Origin: Alphaproteobacteria bacterium
GTDB lineage: Bacteria > Pseudomonadota > Alphaproteobacteria > JAUXUR01
Length of the DNA: 64,000 nt
Reading direction: 5' to 3'
NCBI GenBank assembly: GCA_030696155.1
Contig: JAUYSY010000039.1
Span: forward strand, 1-64,000
The notes under the pieces: generated by a model
Seen by the model: only the letters and a program-made list of their open reading frames with translations
Told to the model about the DNA's origin: nothing
The model's database searches: none
Position numbers and translations under genes: made by a program
In this document: piece after piece, positions 7,943 through 17,383 of the stretch
How positions within the stretch are numbered: the stretch's first letter is position 1
How the letters are laid out: each line of letters opens with the position of its first letter

Positions 7943-10023
7943 TGGCTGATTTTTTAATTGAACTTTTTTCTGAAGAAATTCCAGCACGTATGCAATTTCA
8001 AGCGTTACAAGATTTTAAAAAATTGTGGGAAGACAGACTTCAAAAAGAAAATATCCCCTTTGAAAAAGTAATTCCTTATGTGACACCACGTCGCTTGGCA
8101 GCACATATTATTGGATTACCTCTTCGCCAAGAAAACCGCATTGAAGAATTAAAAGGCCCACGTGTTGGCGCACCTCAACAAGCTTTAGATGGTTTTTTAA
8201 AAGCTGCTGGCCTTTCGATTGATGATTGCGTCCAGAAAGAAACAGATAAGGGTCTGTTTTATATGGCTCAAAAAATGCATCAAGGCAGAGAAATGGCTGA
8301 TATTTTAAGCCTTTTAACCAATGATATTATTCGCGCATTCCCCTGGCCAAAATCAATGCGTTGGCGTGATTATAGCTTCAGATGGGTGCGTCCGTTACAT
8401 CATATTTTGGCGATTTTTAATAATAAAGTCATCGATGGTCGTTTTGATTTAGGCGGCACTTTTTTAAAATTTACGGATCATACTCAAGGACATCGTTTTT
8501 TGGCTATAGATCCATTTCAAGTGACAGATATTGCACACTATAAAAGTGAACTTGAAAAACGTTTTGTATTGCTTGATACAGATGAACGCCGCACACAAAT
8601 TAAAAATCAACTTGAAAATTGTGCTCATACTAAAAATGTTGTCCTGAAAGAAGATCCCGCTTTATTACAAGAAATGGCAGGCGCTTGTGAATGGCCTCAA
8701 ATCTTTATGGGTACTATCGATCCTTCTTTCCTTGATGTTCCCTACGAAGTTTTAGAAACTGCTATGCGGAATCATCAAAAATACTTTTCCTTTAGAACAA
8801 AAGAAGGTGAATTTGCACCTTATTTCGCATGTGTAACGAATAATATTCCTAAAGATAATGGTCAAAAAATCATTCAAGGTAACGAGCAAATCTTAAAATC
8901 TCGTTTATTTGATGCCAAATTTTTCTGGATACAAGACCAAACTCAAACACTTTTATCCCGCGTTGAAAAACTTGAATCTATTGTTTTTCATGAGAAATTA
9001 GGAAGTTTAAAAGAAAAAATCGAAAGGTTGCAGCTTTTAAGCAAAGAAATCGCAATTGTTATAAAAGCAGATCCTATAAAAACTGCGCGCGCCGCATTAT
9101 TATGTAAGACAGATCTTGTAACAGGTATGGTAGGTGAATTCCCGGAACTGCAAGGAATTATGGGACGTTATTACGCATTGCATGATGGCGAATCACAAGA
9201 AGTCGCAGATGCTATTGCAAGTCATTATGCACCACTTGGGCCCAGCGATAAATGCCCCAAGGAACTTGTTTCAACAAGTCTTGCTATTGCTGATAAAATG
9301 GATGCGCTCGTTGGTTTTTTTGCGAATGATCTGAAACCAACAGGCTCAAAAGATCCTTATGCTTTAAGACGTGCCGCTTTAGGGATTATTCGGTTAATTC
9401 TTGAAAATAATCTACGTATCCCTTTATTTAAGCTTATTGAAATTTCATACAAATCTTATGGATCAAAAGTAAGCACAACAGATTTCGATAAACTTAAATT
9501 CGAAATCATGGAATTTTTTGTGGATCGTCTTAAAGTCTTTTTACGTGAAAAAGGCATCAGGCATGATTATATCAATGCTATTTTTTCTCAAGGTCAAGAA
9601 GACGATTTATCCCGTTTATGTTTGCGCATTGAAGCTTTGTCAGATTTCTTACAAACGGAAGATGGTGGCTATTTGTTAACGGCTTATAGACGCGCTGGTA
9701 ATATTTTACGCATTGAAGAAAAAAAAGATGCTAAAATATATACAAACAACGTAATCGTTGAATTATTAAAAGAAGAAGAAGAAAAATCTTTATTTTCAAT
9801 GCTTAATAACGTTTCGGCTAATGCAACAAAAAAAATACAGCTTGAAGAATATGACCAAGCTATGAAATACTTAGTGATGCTAAGGCAGCCAGTTGATTTG
9901 TTTTTTGAGCGCATCACTGTAAATAGCGATCAAAAAGAATTACGCAAAAATAGACTTGGGTTATTAACACATATTGTATCAACTCTTCATGAAATAGCGA
10001 ATTTTCAAAAAATTGAAGGGTAA
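7942..10023 (+). CDS. glyS: Glycyl-tRNA synthetase beta subunit
   Basis: The beta subunit binds tRNA-Gly and completes the alpha2-beta2 synthetase. At 693 residues it is full length: N-terminal [18 protein letters not shown], the TPRRLAAHI motif, the HD-like central domain (LCKTDLVTGMVGEFPELQGIMGRYYA) and the C-terminal anticodon-binding DALR-like region (FFERITVNSDQKELRKNRLGLL). It overlaps glyQ by one base; ppdK follows after 13 bp. Confidence 0.97.
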   Translation: MADFLIELFSEEIPARMQFQALQDFKKLWEDRLQKENIPFEKVIPYVTPRRLAAHIIGLPLRQENRIEELKGPRVGAPQQALDGFLKAAGLSIDDCVQKETDKGLFYMAQKMHQGREMADILSLLTNDIIRAFPWPKSMRWRDYSFRWVRPLHHILAIFNNKVIDGRFDLGGTFLKFTDHTQGHRFLAIDPFQVTDIAHYKSELEKRFVLLDTDERRTQIKNQLENCAHTKNVVLKEDPALLQEMAGACEWPQIFMGTIDPSFLDVPYEVLETAMRNHQKYFSFRTKEGEFAPYFACVTNNIPKDNGQKIIQGNEQILKSRLFDAKFFWIQDQTQTLLSRVEKLESIVFHEKLGSLKEKIERLQLLSKEIAIVIKADPIKTARAALLCKTDLVTGMVGEFPELQGIMGRYYALHDGESQEVADAIASHYAPLGPSDKCPKELVSTSLAIADKMDALVGFFANDLKPTGSKDPYALRRAALGIIRLILENNLRIPLFKLIEISYKSYGSKVSTTDFDKLKFEIMEFFVDRLKVFLREKGIRHDYINAIFSQGQEDDLSRLCLRIEALSDFLQTEDGGYLLTAYRRAGNILRIEEKKDAKIYTNNVIVELLKEEEEKSLFSMLNNVSANATKKIQLEEYDQAMKYLVMLRQPVDLFFERITVNSDQKELRKNRLGLLTHIVSTLHEIANFQKIEG

Positions 10024-10036
10024 GGGGTGGGGTATC

Positions 10037-12748
10037 ATGAAGCAATGGGTTTATCATTTTGGTGCAGGTGAAGTACCGCAAACACATGCGCAAGGATCTG
10101 AATTATTGGGAGGTAAAGGCGCAAGTCTTGCTGAAATGAGCTCGCTTGGTATTCCCGTCCCACCAGGATTTACGATTACAACAGATGTTTGCACCTATCA
10201 CCATCTTCATAATAAAAACTACCCTGATTCATTGCAGACCCAGATTAAAGAATCAATAAAATGGCTTGAAAACAAAGTAGGTTTTGTTTTAGGTGACTCT
10301 AATAACCCTTTATTAGTGTCAGTTAGATCTGGTGCACATGTCTCAATGCCAGGTATGATGGATACTGTCTTAAATTTAGGGTTAAATGATCAAACTGTTG
10401 TAGGTCTTGCAAAAAAAACCCAAGATCCCCGTTTTGCCTATGATAGTTATCGCCGTTTTATTCAAATGTATGGCAATGTCGTTTTAAATGTTGATCATCA
10501 TTATTTCGAAGATATTTTAAGCCGTTATAAAGAAAATTATGCATTACGTGAAGACACAGATCTAAGCGAAACTGCTTGGCAGGAAATTATTTCGGATTAT
10601 AAAAAAATTATTCGCGCAAGAACAGGCAATGATTTTCCTCAAAATGTGAATGATCAATTATGGCAAGCCATTGGTGCTGTTTTCTCCAGCTGGATGAATC
10701 AACGTGCAATTACCTATCGTCGTATTCACAATATGTCTGATAAAGGCGGGACAGCTGTTAATATCCAAGCCATGGTTTTTGGCAATATGGGCGAGAATTG
10801 TGCGACAGGTGTTGCCTTCACGCGTAATCCGTCAACTGGAGAAAATGAATTTTACGGCGAATATTTAATGAATGCGCAGGGCGAAGATGTTGTCGCTGGT
10901 ATTAGAACGCCACAATCCTTGACGCAACGCGCACGCATGCTTGAAAAATCAGATCAGCCTTCTTTAGAAGAATCGATGCCTTTGGTCTTCAAAGAATTAT
11001 CTGATATTCGTCAAAAATTAGAACGTCATTTCAGAGACATGCAAGACATTGAATTTACGATTCAAAAAGGTAAATTATGGATGTTGCAAACACGTTCCGG
11101 CAAAAGAACGGCAGCTTCAGCCTTAAAAATTGCAGTCGATATGGCAGAATCAGGTCTTATCACACGTGATGAAGCTATTAACCGTATTGACCCCTTGTCG
11201 CTTGAGCAATTATTACATCCTGTTTTGGATCCGAAAGCGCCTAAAAAACTTTTAACACGTGGATTACCCGCCTCCCCTGGTGCTGCATCAGGACGTGTTG
11301 TATTCACAGCTGACGAAGCAGAAACACGTGCCAATGCCGGTGAGTCCGTTATTTTAGTGCGTGTTGAAACAAGCCCTGAAGATATTCATGGTATGCATGC
11401 CGCTAAAGGTATTTTAACCAGCCGTGGTGGGATGACAAGTCATGCTGCCGTTGTTGCACGCGGGATGGGTCGTCCTTGTGTTGTGGGCGCGAGTGCTTTA
11501 AAAATTGATTACCAAAAACAAACGATGATAATTCAAGGTACATTGGTTAAAGCAGGTGATAAAATCACCCTTGTCGGTGGCAATGGTGAAGTTTTATTAG
11601 GCGAAGTGCCAACAATTCAACCTGTTTTATCAAGCGATTTTACAACATTAATGCAATGGGCAGATACGCGCCGTCACTTAAAAGTACGTGCAAACGCTGA
11701 AACCCCAAAAGACGCTGAAGTTGCGCGTCAATTTGGCGCCGAAGGTATTGGTCTTTGCAGAACAGAACATATGTTTTTTGAAGAAGAACGTATCCTTTGG
11801 GTGCGTCAAATGATTTTGGCCCAAAATGAACAAGAACGAAAAAATGCGCTGGCTAAATTATTACCTGTGCAACGTGATGATTTCATAGCACTTTTCAATA
11901 TCATGCAAGAATTACCAGTCACCATTCGCTTGCTTGATCCCCCTTTACATGAGTTTTTGCCACATTCCGATCGTGAAATGCGTGATATCGCCAATCTTTT
12001 AAAACTTGATGTCGAAATCATTCGTAGACGTGCTGAAGAGCTTCACGAAATGAACCCCATGCTTGGTCATCGTGGTTGTCGCTTAGGCATTAGCTTCCCC
12101 GAAATTTATGAAATGCAAGTACGCGCTATTCTTGAAGCAGCTCTTGTGGCCGACATTACGCCCAATATAGAAATTATGATTCCATTGATTGCCACGAAGG
12201 TTGAGATGGAGATCATGAAAAAATTAGTTGAACGTGTAGCAAGTCAAGTTTTTGATGAAAAGAAAAAAACAATATCCTTCCAAATTGGCACCATGATTGA
12301 ATTACCACGTGCTGCTTTACGCGCCCAAGAGATTGCAGAACATGCCGAATTCTTTAGTTTTGGGACCAATGATTTAACGCAAACAACCTTAGGTCTATCG
12401 CGCGATGATGCAGGTTCTTTCTTACAAACTTACCGTAAACAAGGCATATTCAAAAGCGATCCTTTTGCAAGTCTAGACATTGAAGGCGTTGGCGAATTGA
12501 TGCGCATGGCAGCAGAGCGTGGTAAATTTCAACGTCCTGGACTTAAGTTGGGCATTTGCGGTGAACATGGTGGTGATCCAGAATCCATCTATTTCTGTGA
12601 AGAAATTGGGCTCGATTATGTATCTTGCTCCCCCTATCGTGTGCCTATTGCACGCCTTGCAGCCGCACAAGCAACAATCCGATGTTCTTTTCGTTGCGCC
12701 AATAATATCGATATAAAATTAGCAACGAAATTAAGCAATGCAGGCTGA
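10037..12748 (+). CDS. ppdK: Pyruvate, phosphate dikinase
   Basis: Interconverts pyruvate + ATP + Pi and PEP + AMP + PPi. The start chosen is the ATG at 10037, preceded by AAGGGGTGGGG and followed by MKQWVYHFG, the family N-terminus; an ATG at 10013 overlaps glyS and has no support. About 903 residues: N-terminal ATP-grasp (GGKGASLAEMSSLGIPVPPGFT), the phospho-histidine loop GGMTSHAAVVARGMGRPCVVG (His near 469) and a C-terminal PEP-binding TIM barrel (GAEGIGLCRTEHMF... GICGEHGGDP). With gpmI in the same window it supports PEP/pyruvate cycling. The last 11 bp overlap the GNAT gene. Confidence 0.97.
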   Translation: MKQWVYHFGAGEVPQTHAQGSELLGGKGASLAEMSSLGIPVPPGFTITTDVCTYHHLHNKNYPDSLQTQIKESIKWLENKVGFVLGDSNNPLLVSVRSGAHVSMPGMMDTVLNLGLNDQTVVGLAKKTQDPRFAYDSYRRFIQMYGNVVLNVDHHYFEDILSRYKENYALREDTDLSETAWQEIISDYKKIIRARTGNDFPQNVNDQLWQAIGAVFSSWMNQRAITYRRIHNMSDKGGTAVNIQAMVFGNMGENCATGVAFTRNPSTGENEFYGEYLMNAQGEDVVAGIRTPQSLTQRARMLEKSDQPSLEESMPLVFKELSDIRQKLERHFRDMQDIEFTIQKGKLWMLQTRSGKRTAASALKIAVDMAESGLITRDEAINRIDPLSLEQLLHPVLDPKAPKKLLTRGLPASPGAASGRVVFTADEAETRANAGESVILVRVETSPEDIHGMHAAKGILTSRGGMTSHAAVVARGMGRPCVVGASALKIDYQKQTMIIQGTLVKAGDKITLVGGNGEVLLGEVPTIQPVLSSDFTTLMQWADTRRHLKVRANAETPKDAEVARQFGAEGIGLCRTEHMFFEEERILWVRQMILAQNEQERKNALAKLLPVQRDDFIALFNIMQELPVTIRLLDPPLHEFLPHSDREMRDIANLLKLDVEIIRRRAEELHEMNPMLGHRGCRLGISFPEIYEMQVRAILEAALVADITPNIEIMIPLIATKVEMEIMKKLVERVASQVFDEKKKTISFQIGTMIELPRAALRAQEIAEHAEFFSFGTNDLTQTTLGLSRDDAGSFLQTYRKQGIFKSDPFASLDIEGVGELMRMAAERGKFQRPGLKLGICGEHGGDPESIYFCEEIGLDYVSCSPYRVPIARLAAAQATIRCSFRCANNIDIKLATKLSNAG

Positions 12749-13172
12749 ATTAACGATAATAATAGGCACTGAAGAAGAGACAAACGCACTCAGTAATGAG
12801 CTTTTTGATTTCAACAAAAATATAGTCCCTGGTTTTGTTGGAAGAGATTATCCCTCTGATGTTGTTCGATATGTTGTAAAGCAAAATGATACATTGATCG
12901 CAGGTGTTGTTGGTAGAATAACGCTCAATCATATTGTTTATGTTGATGATTTATTTGTTATCGAAAATTTTAGAAAACAAGGATATGCAACAGCTTTATT
13001 GGATAAATTGGAATCAGAAGCAAAATTGAGAGGATGTTATTTGGCGTATCTGGATACGATTAATCCTGATGCTGTAACTTTTTACAAAAAACGCAATTAT
13101 AAAATCTTTGGCATACTTGATAATGTACCTTGCCCTGGTGTTAAAGCTGTTTATTTAAAAAAAGATTTATGA
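12738..13172 (+). CDS. GNAT family N-acetyltransferase
   Basis: Acetyl-CoA-dependent N-acetyltransferase of unknown substrate. The 144-residue protein has the GNAT core: IVYVDDLFVIENFRKQGYATALLDKLESEA, i.e. beta4 followed by the acetyl-CoA loop (R/Q-x-x-G-x-A form, FRKQGYAT), then the C-terminal strand/helix ending in NPDAVTFYKKRNYKIFG, a common GNAT signature. It starts inside the last codons of ppdK (11-bp overlap), so it is probably co-expressed. Close to acetyltransferases of the YhhY/putative-acyltransferase kind, but the substrate cannot be told. Confidence 0.85.
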   Translation: MQAELTIIIGTEEETNALSNELFDFNKNIVPGFVGRDYPSDVVRYVVKQNDTLIAGVVGRITLNHIVYVDDLFVIENFRKQGYATALLDKLESEAKLRGCYLAYLDTINPDAVTFYKKRNYKIFGILDNVPCPGVKAVYLKKDL

Positions 13173-13445
13173 AAGATTTTTAGTTTGTATTGCCGGAATT
13201 GATATCCTAAAATACAAACATGATAATACGCAAAAAGCTACAAATAGTTCGAGAATTGCTAGACACCCCCCTACGGGAATTCGCAACGACGCGGTTCTTT
13301 ATTTTTCATTTTTAATTCAAGCGGTTACACTTTAATTCAGCCATTTTTTAATTTCCGAGATTGCGTTCACATTTATGAGTAATGATATGGCCGCGGAGCG
13401 TAGAAAGATTGGCGCATAGTAAAAACTGTTGAGTGCCGTGGACAT
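13173..13445. other. Intergenic region, no gene seen
   Basis: Lies between convergent genes (GNAT plus, LRR minus). It holds one clear inverted repeat, GTTTGTATT at about 13190 and AATACAAAC at about 13211, without a T-run, and a GC-richer patch (cacccccctacggg near 13265; gcggagcg near 13395) unlike the flanking DNA. No tRNA or known small RNA was recognised. Confidence 0.4.
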
Positions 13446-14237
13446 TTAATAATCCAGATAACCCCCACCATGAGAGATAAAAGCATCTCCATAATATATA
13501 TGCCACTCCATCACACTAGGATGTTCTTTTGTATAATCCTCACGATAAAACCAATTATGATAACGAGGAGATTCAATTAATTTTAGTTTCAAATCATCAT
13601 AACCTATTGTGTCATCAAAACGTTCTGTCTCACCTGTTTTTTTAAGATTTGTATTTCTTAATTTTACAACTTTTAGAGATTTCTCTATTAAGTTTAGAAA
13701 AGATTTTGGTATAAATTTAAGATTTTTATTATGGTCTAGATTTATATTTTCTAATTTATCCAAATTTCCTATACTTTCAGGCAATGATTCCAAATCGTTA
13801 TTGGCAAGATAAAAAAATTTTAAACATTTAAGATTACCTATATTTCTTGGCAATGTTTTAAGAGAGTACATATTTAAATTTAATTCTTCAATCCATGTTA
13901 TAGAATCACAAAATTCTTCTAAATAATCTACAATAATAAATCCTCCTAAAAAATCAAATTCAGTAAATTTGCCTTTTAATAATTTCTTCTTAATTTTCTT
14001 AATCATACCTGAACTTACTGTTTTATATAAAAATACACAATTTGTATTTACTATTTCATATTTTGATAGTACTTTTTCCATGAAAGCATCAACTCTTTTT
14101 TCTTTTTCTAAGTCATCTATAACATTTTCATTTTGATCTAAAGATTCTTGTAATACCGGTTCCGTCGTTGGGTTAGCTTTTACCTGAAAGCTTAAAACAA
14201 CAAACATAACAAAAGAGAGTGATAAAAGTTTTTTCAT
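13446..14237 (-). CDS. Exported leucine-rich-repeat protein
   Basis: Possible secreted effector or surface protein; function unknown. A 263-residue protein with a Sec signal peptide (MKKLLSLSFVMFVVLSFQVKA) and a linker, then about four leucine-rich repeats at residues 115-200, e.g. LKTLPRNIGNLKCLKFFYLANNDLESLP and SIGNLDKLENINLDHNKNLKFIP. The L-x-x-LP-x-x-IGNL spacing resembles the repeats of plant-type and bacterial effector LRRs. The C-terminal 60 residues are Tyr/His-rich (YHNWFYREDY... WHIYYGDAFISHGGGYLDY) and of unknown fold. Very AT-rich. Isolated between intergenic regions. Confidence 0.8.
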   Translation of the reverse strand: MKKLLSLSFVMFVVLSFQVKANPTTEPVLQESLDQNENVIDDLEKEKRVDAFMEKVLSKYEIVNTNCVFLYKTVSSGMIKKIKKKLLKGKFTEFDFLGGFIIVDYLEEFCDSITWIEELNLNMYSLKTLPRNIGNLKCLKFFYLANNDLESLPESIGNLDKLENINLDHNKNLKFIPKSFLNLIEKSLKVVKLRNTNLKKTGETERFDDTIGYDDLKLKLIESPRYHNWFYREDYTKEHPSVMEWHIYYGDAFISHGGGYLDY

Positions 14238-14483
14238 TGTGTTTTCTCCAAAATTGAATCACTTTTTTATAATAGATTTATTTAAATAAATCTACATCAT
14301 ATTGAATTTTAATTAATAAAACATATTAAATAAATGATATCTATCTTTTTAAAACGAGAATCACATCAAACTCAATTCCCTTAATCTTATCCACTCCTAT
14401 CAACAAAAACTTGCATTTTTCCATCAATACATGGTACAGACTATAAGTTTATATGTTCTTAGTTGAATTTTTAGGAAGCCTCC

Positions 14484-14822
14484 ATGACTTATGTCGTCAC
14501 TGAATCTTGTATACGCTGCAAATATATGGATTGCATAGAAGTGTGTCCTGTTGATTGTTTTTATGTCGGTGAAAATATGCTCGTTATAAATCCTGACGAA
14601 TGTATTGATTGCGGTGTTTGTGAACCAGAATGCCCCATTGAAGCAATTATTCCTGATACGGCACAAGATGCTGAAAAATGGCTTGAAGTTAATCGTGATT
14701 ATGCGTCAAAATGGCCTAACATAACTAAACGTGGTGCAACACCAAGTGATGCAGACGATTGGAAAGATGTTGAAAATAAATTCGAAACGCAATTTAGTCA
14801 AAATCCAGGAAAAGGCTCATGA
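14484..14822 (+). CDS. fdxA: Seven-iron ferredoxin FdxA
   Basis: Soluble electron carrier with one [3Fe-4S] and one [4Fe-4S] cluster. The 112-residue length and nine cysteines (9, 12, 17, 21, 25, 40, 43, 46, 50) fit the Azotobacter FdI/FdxA type: CIEVCPVDC followed by [12 protein letters not shown]. The C-terminal extension ([20 protein letters not shown]) is typical of the alphaproteobacterial family. Its ATGA overlap with rph suggests one transcript. The partner redox enzyme is not in view. Confidence 0.95.
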   Translation: MTYVVTESCIRCKYMDCIEVCPVDCFYVGENMLVINPDECIDCGVCEPECPIEAIIPDTAQDAEKWLEVNRDYASKWPNITKRGATPSDADDWKDVENKFETQFSQNPGKGS

Positions 14823-15565
14823 AATTAAATACCAAGGAAATAACAAATATGCGTCCCTCTGGCAGAGCACTTGATCAGTTACGCGATATTGAGTTAATCC
14901 CAGGCTATAGTAAATATGCTGAAGGATCATGCCTTGTCCGCTTTGGCAATACGCATGTTTTATGCACCGCAAGTATTGACGAAAAAGTTCCCTTTTTCTT
15001 ACGTGATAAAAAACAAGGTTGGATTACAGCTGAATATGGTATGTTGCCGCGCGCAACGTTACAGCGTACGGATCGAGAAGCCAGCAAAGGTAAGCAATCT
15101 GGACGCACACAAGAAATACAAAGACTTATCGGAAGATCTTTGCGTGCCATCATTGATTTATCGCTTTTAGGCGAAAGACAAATTAAGATTGATTGCGATG
15201 TCTTGCAAGCGGATGGTGGCACTAGAACGGCAGCCATCACAGGATCTTATGTCGCATTACATCAAGCCTTAAAAACTTTGCTTGATGCAAAAAAAATACG
15301 CACCATGCCCCTTAAAGTTCAAGTAGCAGCTATTTCATGTGGTATTTATCAAGGCAATCCTGTTTTAGATCTTGATTATGATGAAGATTCAGACGCTCAA
15401 GCTGATGCCAATTTTGTATTAACATCTGACGGCCGTATCATTGAAATTCAAGCAACTGCCGAACAATCTCCCTTTACAGAAGAACAATATTCAAAACTTA
15501 TGTCACTTGCACGTAAAGGGATTGATGAATTATTGCAATTGCAACGAGACGCTTTATCAAAATAA
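14819..15565 (+). CDS. rph: Ribonuclease PH
   Basis: Phosphorolytic 3'-5' exoribonuclease that trims tRNA 3' ends and degrades structured RNA. The full-length protein has the family core [54 protein letters not shown] and [17 protein letters not shown]. An ATG at 14819 overlaps the fdxA stop (ATGA) and gives 248 residues; the ATG at 14849 would give the usual 238. Here the upstream start is taken because of the coupling overlap, but the downstream one is also plausible. Confidence 0.95.
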   Translation: MKLNTKEITNMRPSGRALDQLRDIELIPGYSKYAEGSCLVRFGNTHVLCTASIDEKVPFFLRDKKQGWITAEYGMLPRATLQRTDREASKGKQSGRTQEIQRLIGRSLRAIIDLSLLGERQIKIDCDVLQADGGTRTAAITGSYVALHQALKTLLDAKKIRTMPLKVQVAAISCGIYQGNPVLDLDYDEDSDAQADANFVLTSDGRIIEIQATAEQSPFTEEQYSKLMSLARKGIDELLQLQRDALSK

Positions 15566-15620
15566 TGCGCAGGCCTAACGACGAATTTACCTATAAGATG
15601 AGATGTTAAAAGGACTAAAA

Positions 15621-16241
15621 ATGACACAAGCAAATAATCAAACCATTATCAGACCCTTTCGTGATGAAAACTTAGTACTTGCATCACGTAATCAAGGAAA
15701 ATTGATTGAGCTTCAAAATTTTTTACGTCCTTATTATGTCGAAGTTATTCCTGTCACACGTTTTGATTTACCTGAAATACCCGAAACTGAAACAAGTTTT
15801 CAAGGTAACGCCAAATTAAAAGCACTCACCATCGCAAAAGCAACGGCCATGCCATCATTGGCTGATGATTCTGGTATTTGTATTCACGCATTAAACGGAA
15901 ATCCTGGCGTTTATTCGGCTGATTGGGCAGGCGAGAACAAAGATTTTTCAGTCGCCATTAATCGTGTTTTAACAGAATTAAATGGCAAAAAAGATCGTAA
16001 AGCTGATGTTGTATGTGTCTTAGCGCTCGCATGGCCAGATGGACATGTTGAATTTGTCGAAGGTAAAATTACTTGCGATATCGCGGAAGAACCACGTGGC
16101 ACCAATGGTTTTGGATATGATGCGATCCTTATTCCTGCTGGATCAGATTTAACTTTTGGTGAAATGGATCCTGAAGAAAAGCAAAAAATAAGCCATCGTG
16201 CGATCGCGATGCGTCAATTAGTACGCACGTATTTTAGTTAA
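15621..16241 (+). CDS. rdgB: dITP/XTP pyrophosphatase RdgB
   Basis: House-cleaning enzyme hydrolysing non-canonical purine NTPs (ITP, dITP, XTP) to monophosphates. The family motifs are present: LVLASRNQGKLIEL near the N-terminus, SLADDSGICIHALNGNPGVYSADWAG, and GTNGFGYDAIL with SHRAIAMRQL at the C-terminus. The start is set at 15621 because AAAGGAC precedes it at good spacing; an ATG at 15603 would add six residues. It shares one base with hemW (TAATG). Confidence 0.95.
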   Translation: MTQANNQTIIRPFRDENLVLASRNQGKLIELQNFLRPYYVEVIPVTRFDLPEIPETETSFQGNAKLKALTIAKATAMPSLADDSGICIHALNGNPGVYSADWAGENKDFSVAINRVLTELNGKKDRKADVVCVLALAWPDGHVEFVEGKITCDIAEEPRGTNGFGYDAILIPAGSDLTFGEMDPEEKQKISHRAIAMRQLVRTYFS

Positions 16242-17383
16242 TGTTTGGTCTTTATATTCACTGGCCTTTTTGCCTTTCAAAATGTCCTTATTGTGATTTC
16301 AATTCTCATGTACGGGAAAATCTTGATGAAGATCCTTGGCTTAATGGAATTTTACACGAAATAAAATCCTATGCTGAAATTATGCCTGAACCTAAAATTG
16401 ATACCATATTTTTTGGCGGTGGCACGCCATCGCTCGCCTCCCCCATTGCCCTTAATAAAATTCTTAATGAAGTGCAGAAACACTGGCAATTTGCAGATGA
16501 TATTGAAATCACATTAGAAGCCAATCCGCATACTGTAGAAGCCCAAAAATTTAAAGATTTTAGATCGATCGGTATTAATCGAGTATCTATCGGCGTTCAA
16601 TCTTTACGCGACAAAGATTTAAAATTTTTAGGGCGTAAACATGATGTTAAAGAAGCCAAAGAAGCGATTAAAATTGCACAAGAATATTTTGAACGGCTTA
16701 GCTTTGATTTGATTTATGCGCGTCCTGATCAAACACTTAATGAATGGCAAGAAGAATTAAAAGAAGCATTAGCATTTGGCTTAAATCATTATTCACTTTA
16801 TCAATTAACGCTTGAAAAAGGCACAGCTTTTTATCAAGCAGCCAATCGTGGTGATTTTAAATTACCTGAAGAAGAATTAGCACGTGATTTTTATTTGTTA
16901 ACGCAAGATATAATGACAGCTGCAGGTCTTCCTGCTTATGAAGTGTCAAACCACGCAGCCCTGGGTCAAGAATCACGTCATAATCGTTTATATTGGCAAT
17001 ATGGTCGATTTTTAGGATTAGGGCCAGGTGCACATTCGCGCATCGTATTAGATGACCAACGTTATGCTGTCTATAATGTGAAATCACCCGAATTATGGGC
17101 AGAAAAAGTTGCTAAAACTAATTTTGGCCAAAAAGAAAAAATATCCTTGCCGTTGCAAGATCAAACATTAGAATTTTTTCTGATGGGTTTACGTTTAAAT
17201 CAAGGTGTTAAACATCAAGATTTTAAAGACATCTTTGGTATGGATTGGTATAAAAGCCTGCATATGGAACAAGTAAAAGATTTAGAAAGCCAAGGATTTT
17301 TAACATATGATGACAATCATTTGCGTTTAACCCTTGATGGCATGTTGTGCTTAAATAAGATTGCTGATTTAATTATTGCATGA
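16241..17383 (+). CDS. hemW: Heme chaperone HemW, radical SAM family
   Basis: Radical-SAM-fold protein related to coproporphyrinogen III oxidase; the family is now assigned to heme delivery rather than oxidation. The CxxxCxxC cluster motif is at Cys 11, 15 and 18 (CLSKCPYC). FFGGGTPSL and the SIGVQSL motif follow. The C-terminal HemN-like domain is present; 380 residues is usual. The H-N-x-x-Y-W stretch (HNRLYWQYGRFLGLGPGAHS) is typical of HemW. Coupled by 1-base overlap to rdgB and ATGA overlap to gpmI. Confidence 0.95.
   Translation: MFGLYIHWPFCLSKCPYCDFNSHVRENLDEDPWLNGILHEIKSYAEIMPEPKIDTIFFGGGTPSLASPIALNKILNEVQKHWQFADDIEITLEANPHTVEAQKFKDFRSIGINRVSIGVQSLRDKDLKFLGRKHDVKEAKEAIKIAQEYFERLSFDLIYARPDQTLNEWQEELKEALAFGLNHYSLYQLTLEKGTAFYQAANRGDFKLPEEELARDFYLLTQDIMTAAGLPAYEVSNHAALGQESRHNRLYWQYGRFLGLGPGAHSRIVLDDQRYAVYNVKSPELWAEKVAKTNFGQKEKISLPLQDQTLEFFLMGLRLNQGVKHQDFKDIFGMDWYKSLHMEQVKDLESQGFLTYDDNHLRLTLDGMLCLNKIADLIIA

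Noticed and set aside
10013-10036. Longer N-terminus for PPDK from ATG 10013
   Set aside because: It overlaps glyS and adds MKGKGWGI, absent from the family; ATG 10037 has AAGGGGTGGGG upstream and the conserved MKQWVYHFG start.
13173-13445. A tRNA or small structured RNA (gttcgagaattgc looks like a T-loop)
   Set aside because: No complementary acceptor, D or anticodon arms could be built around it.
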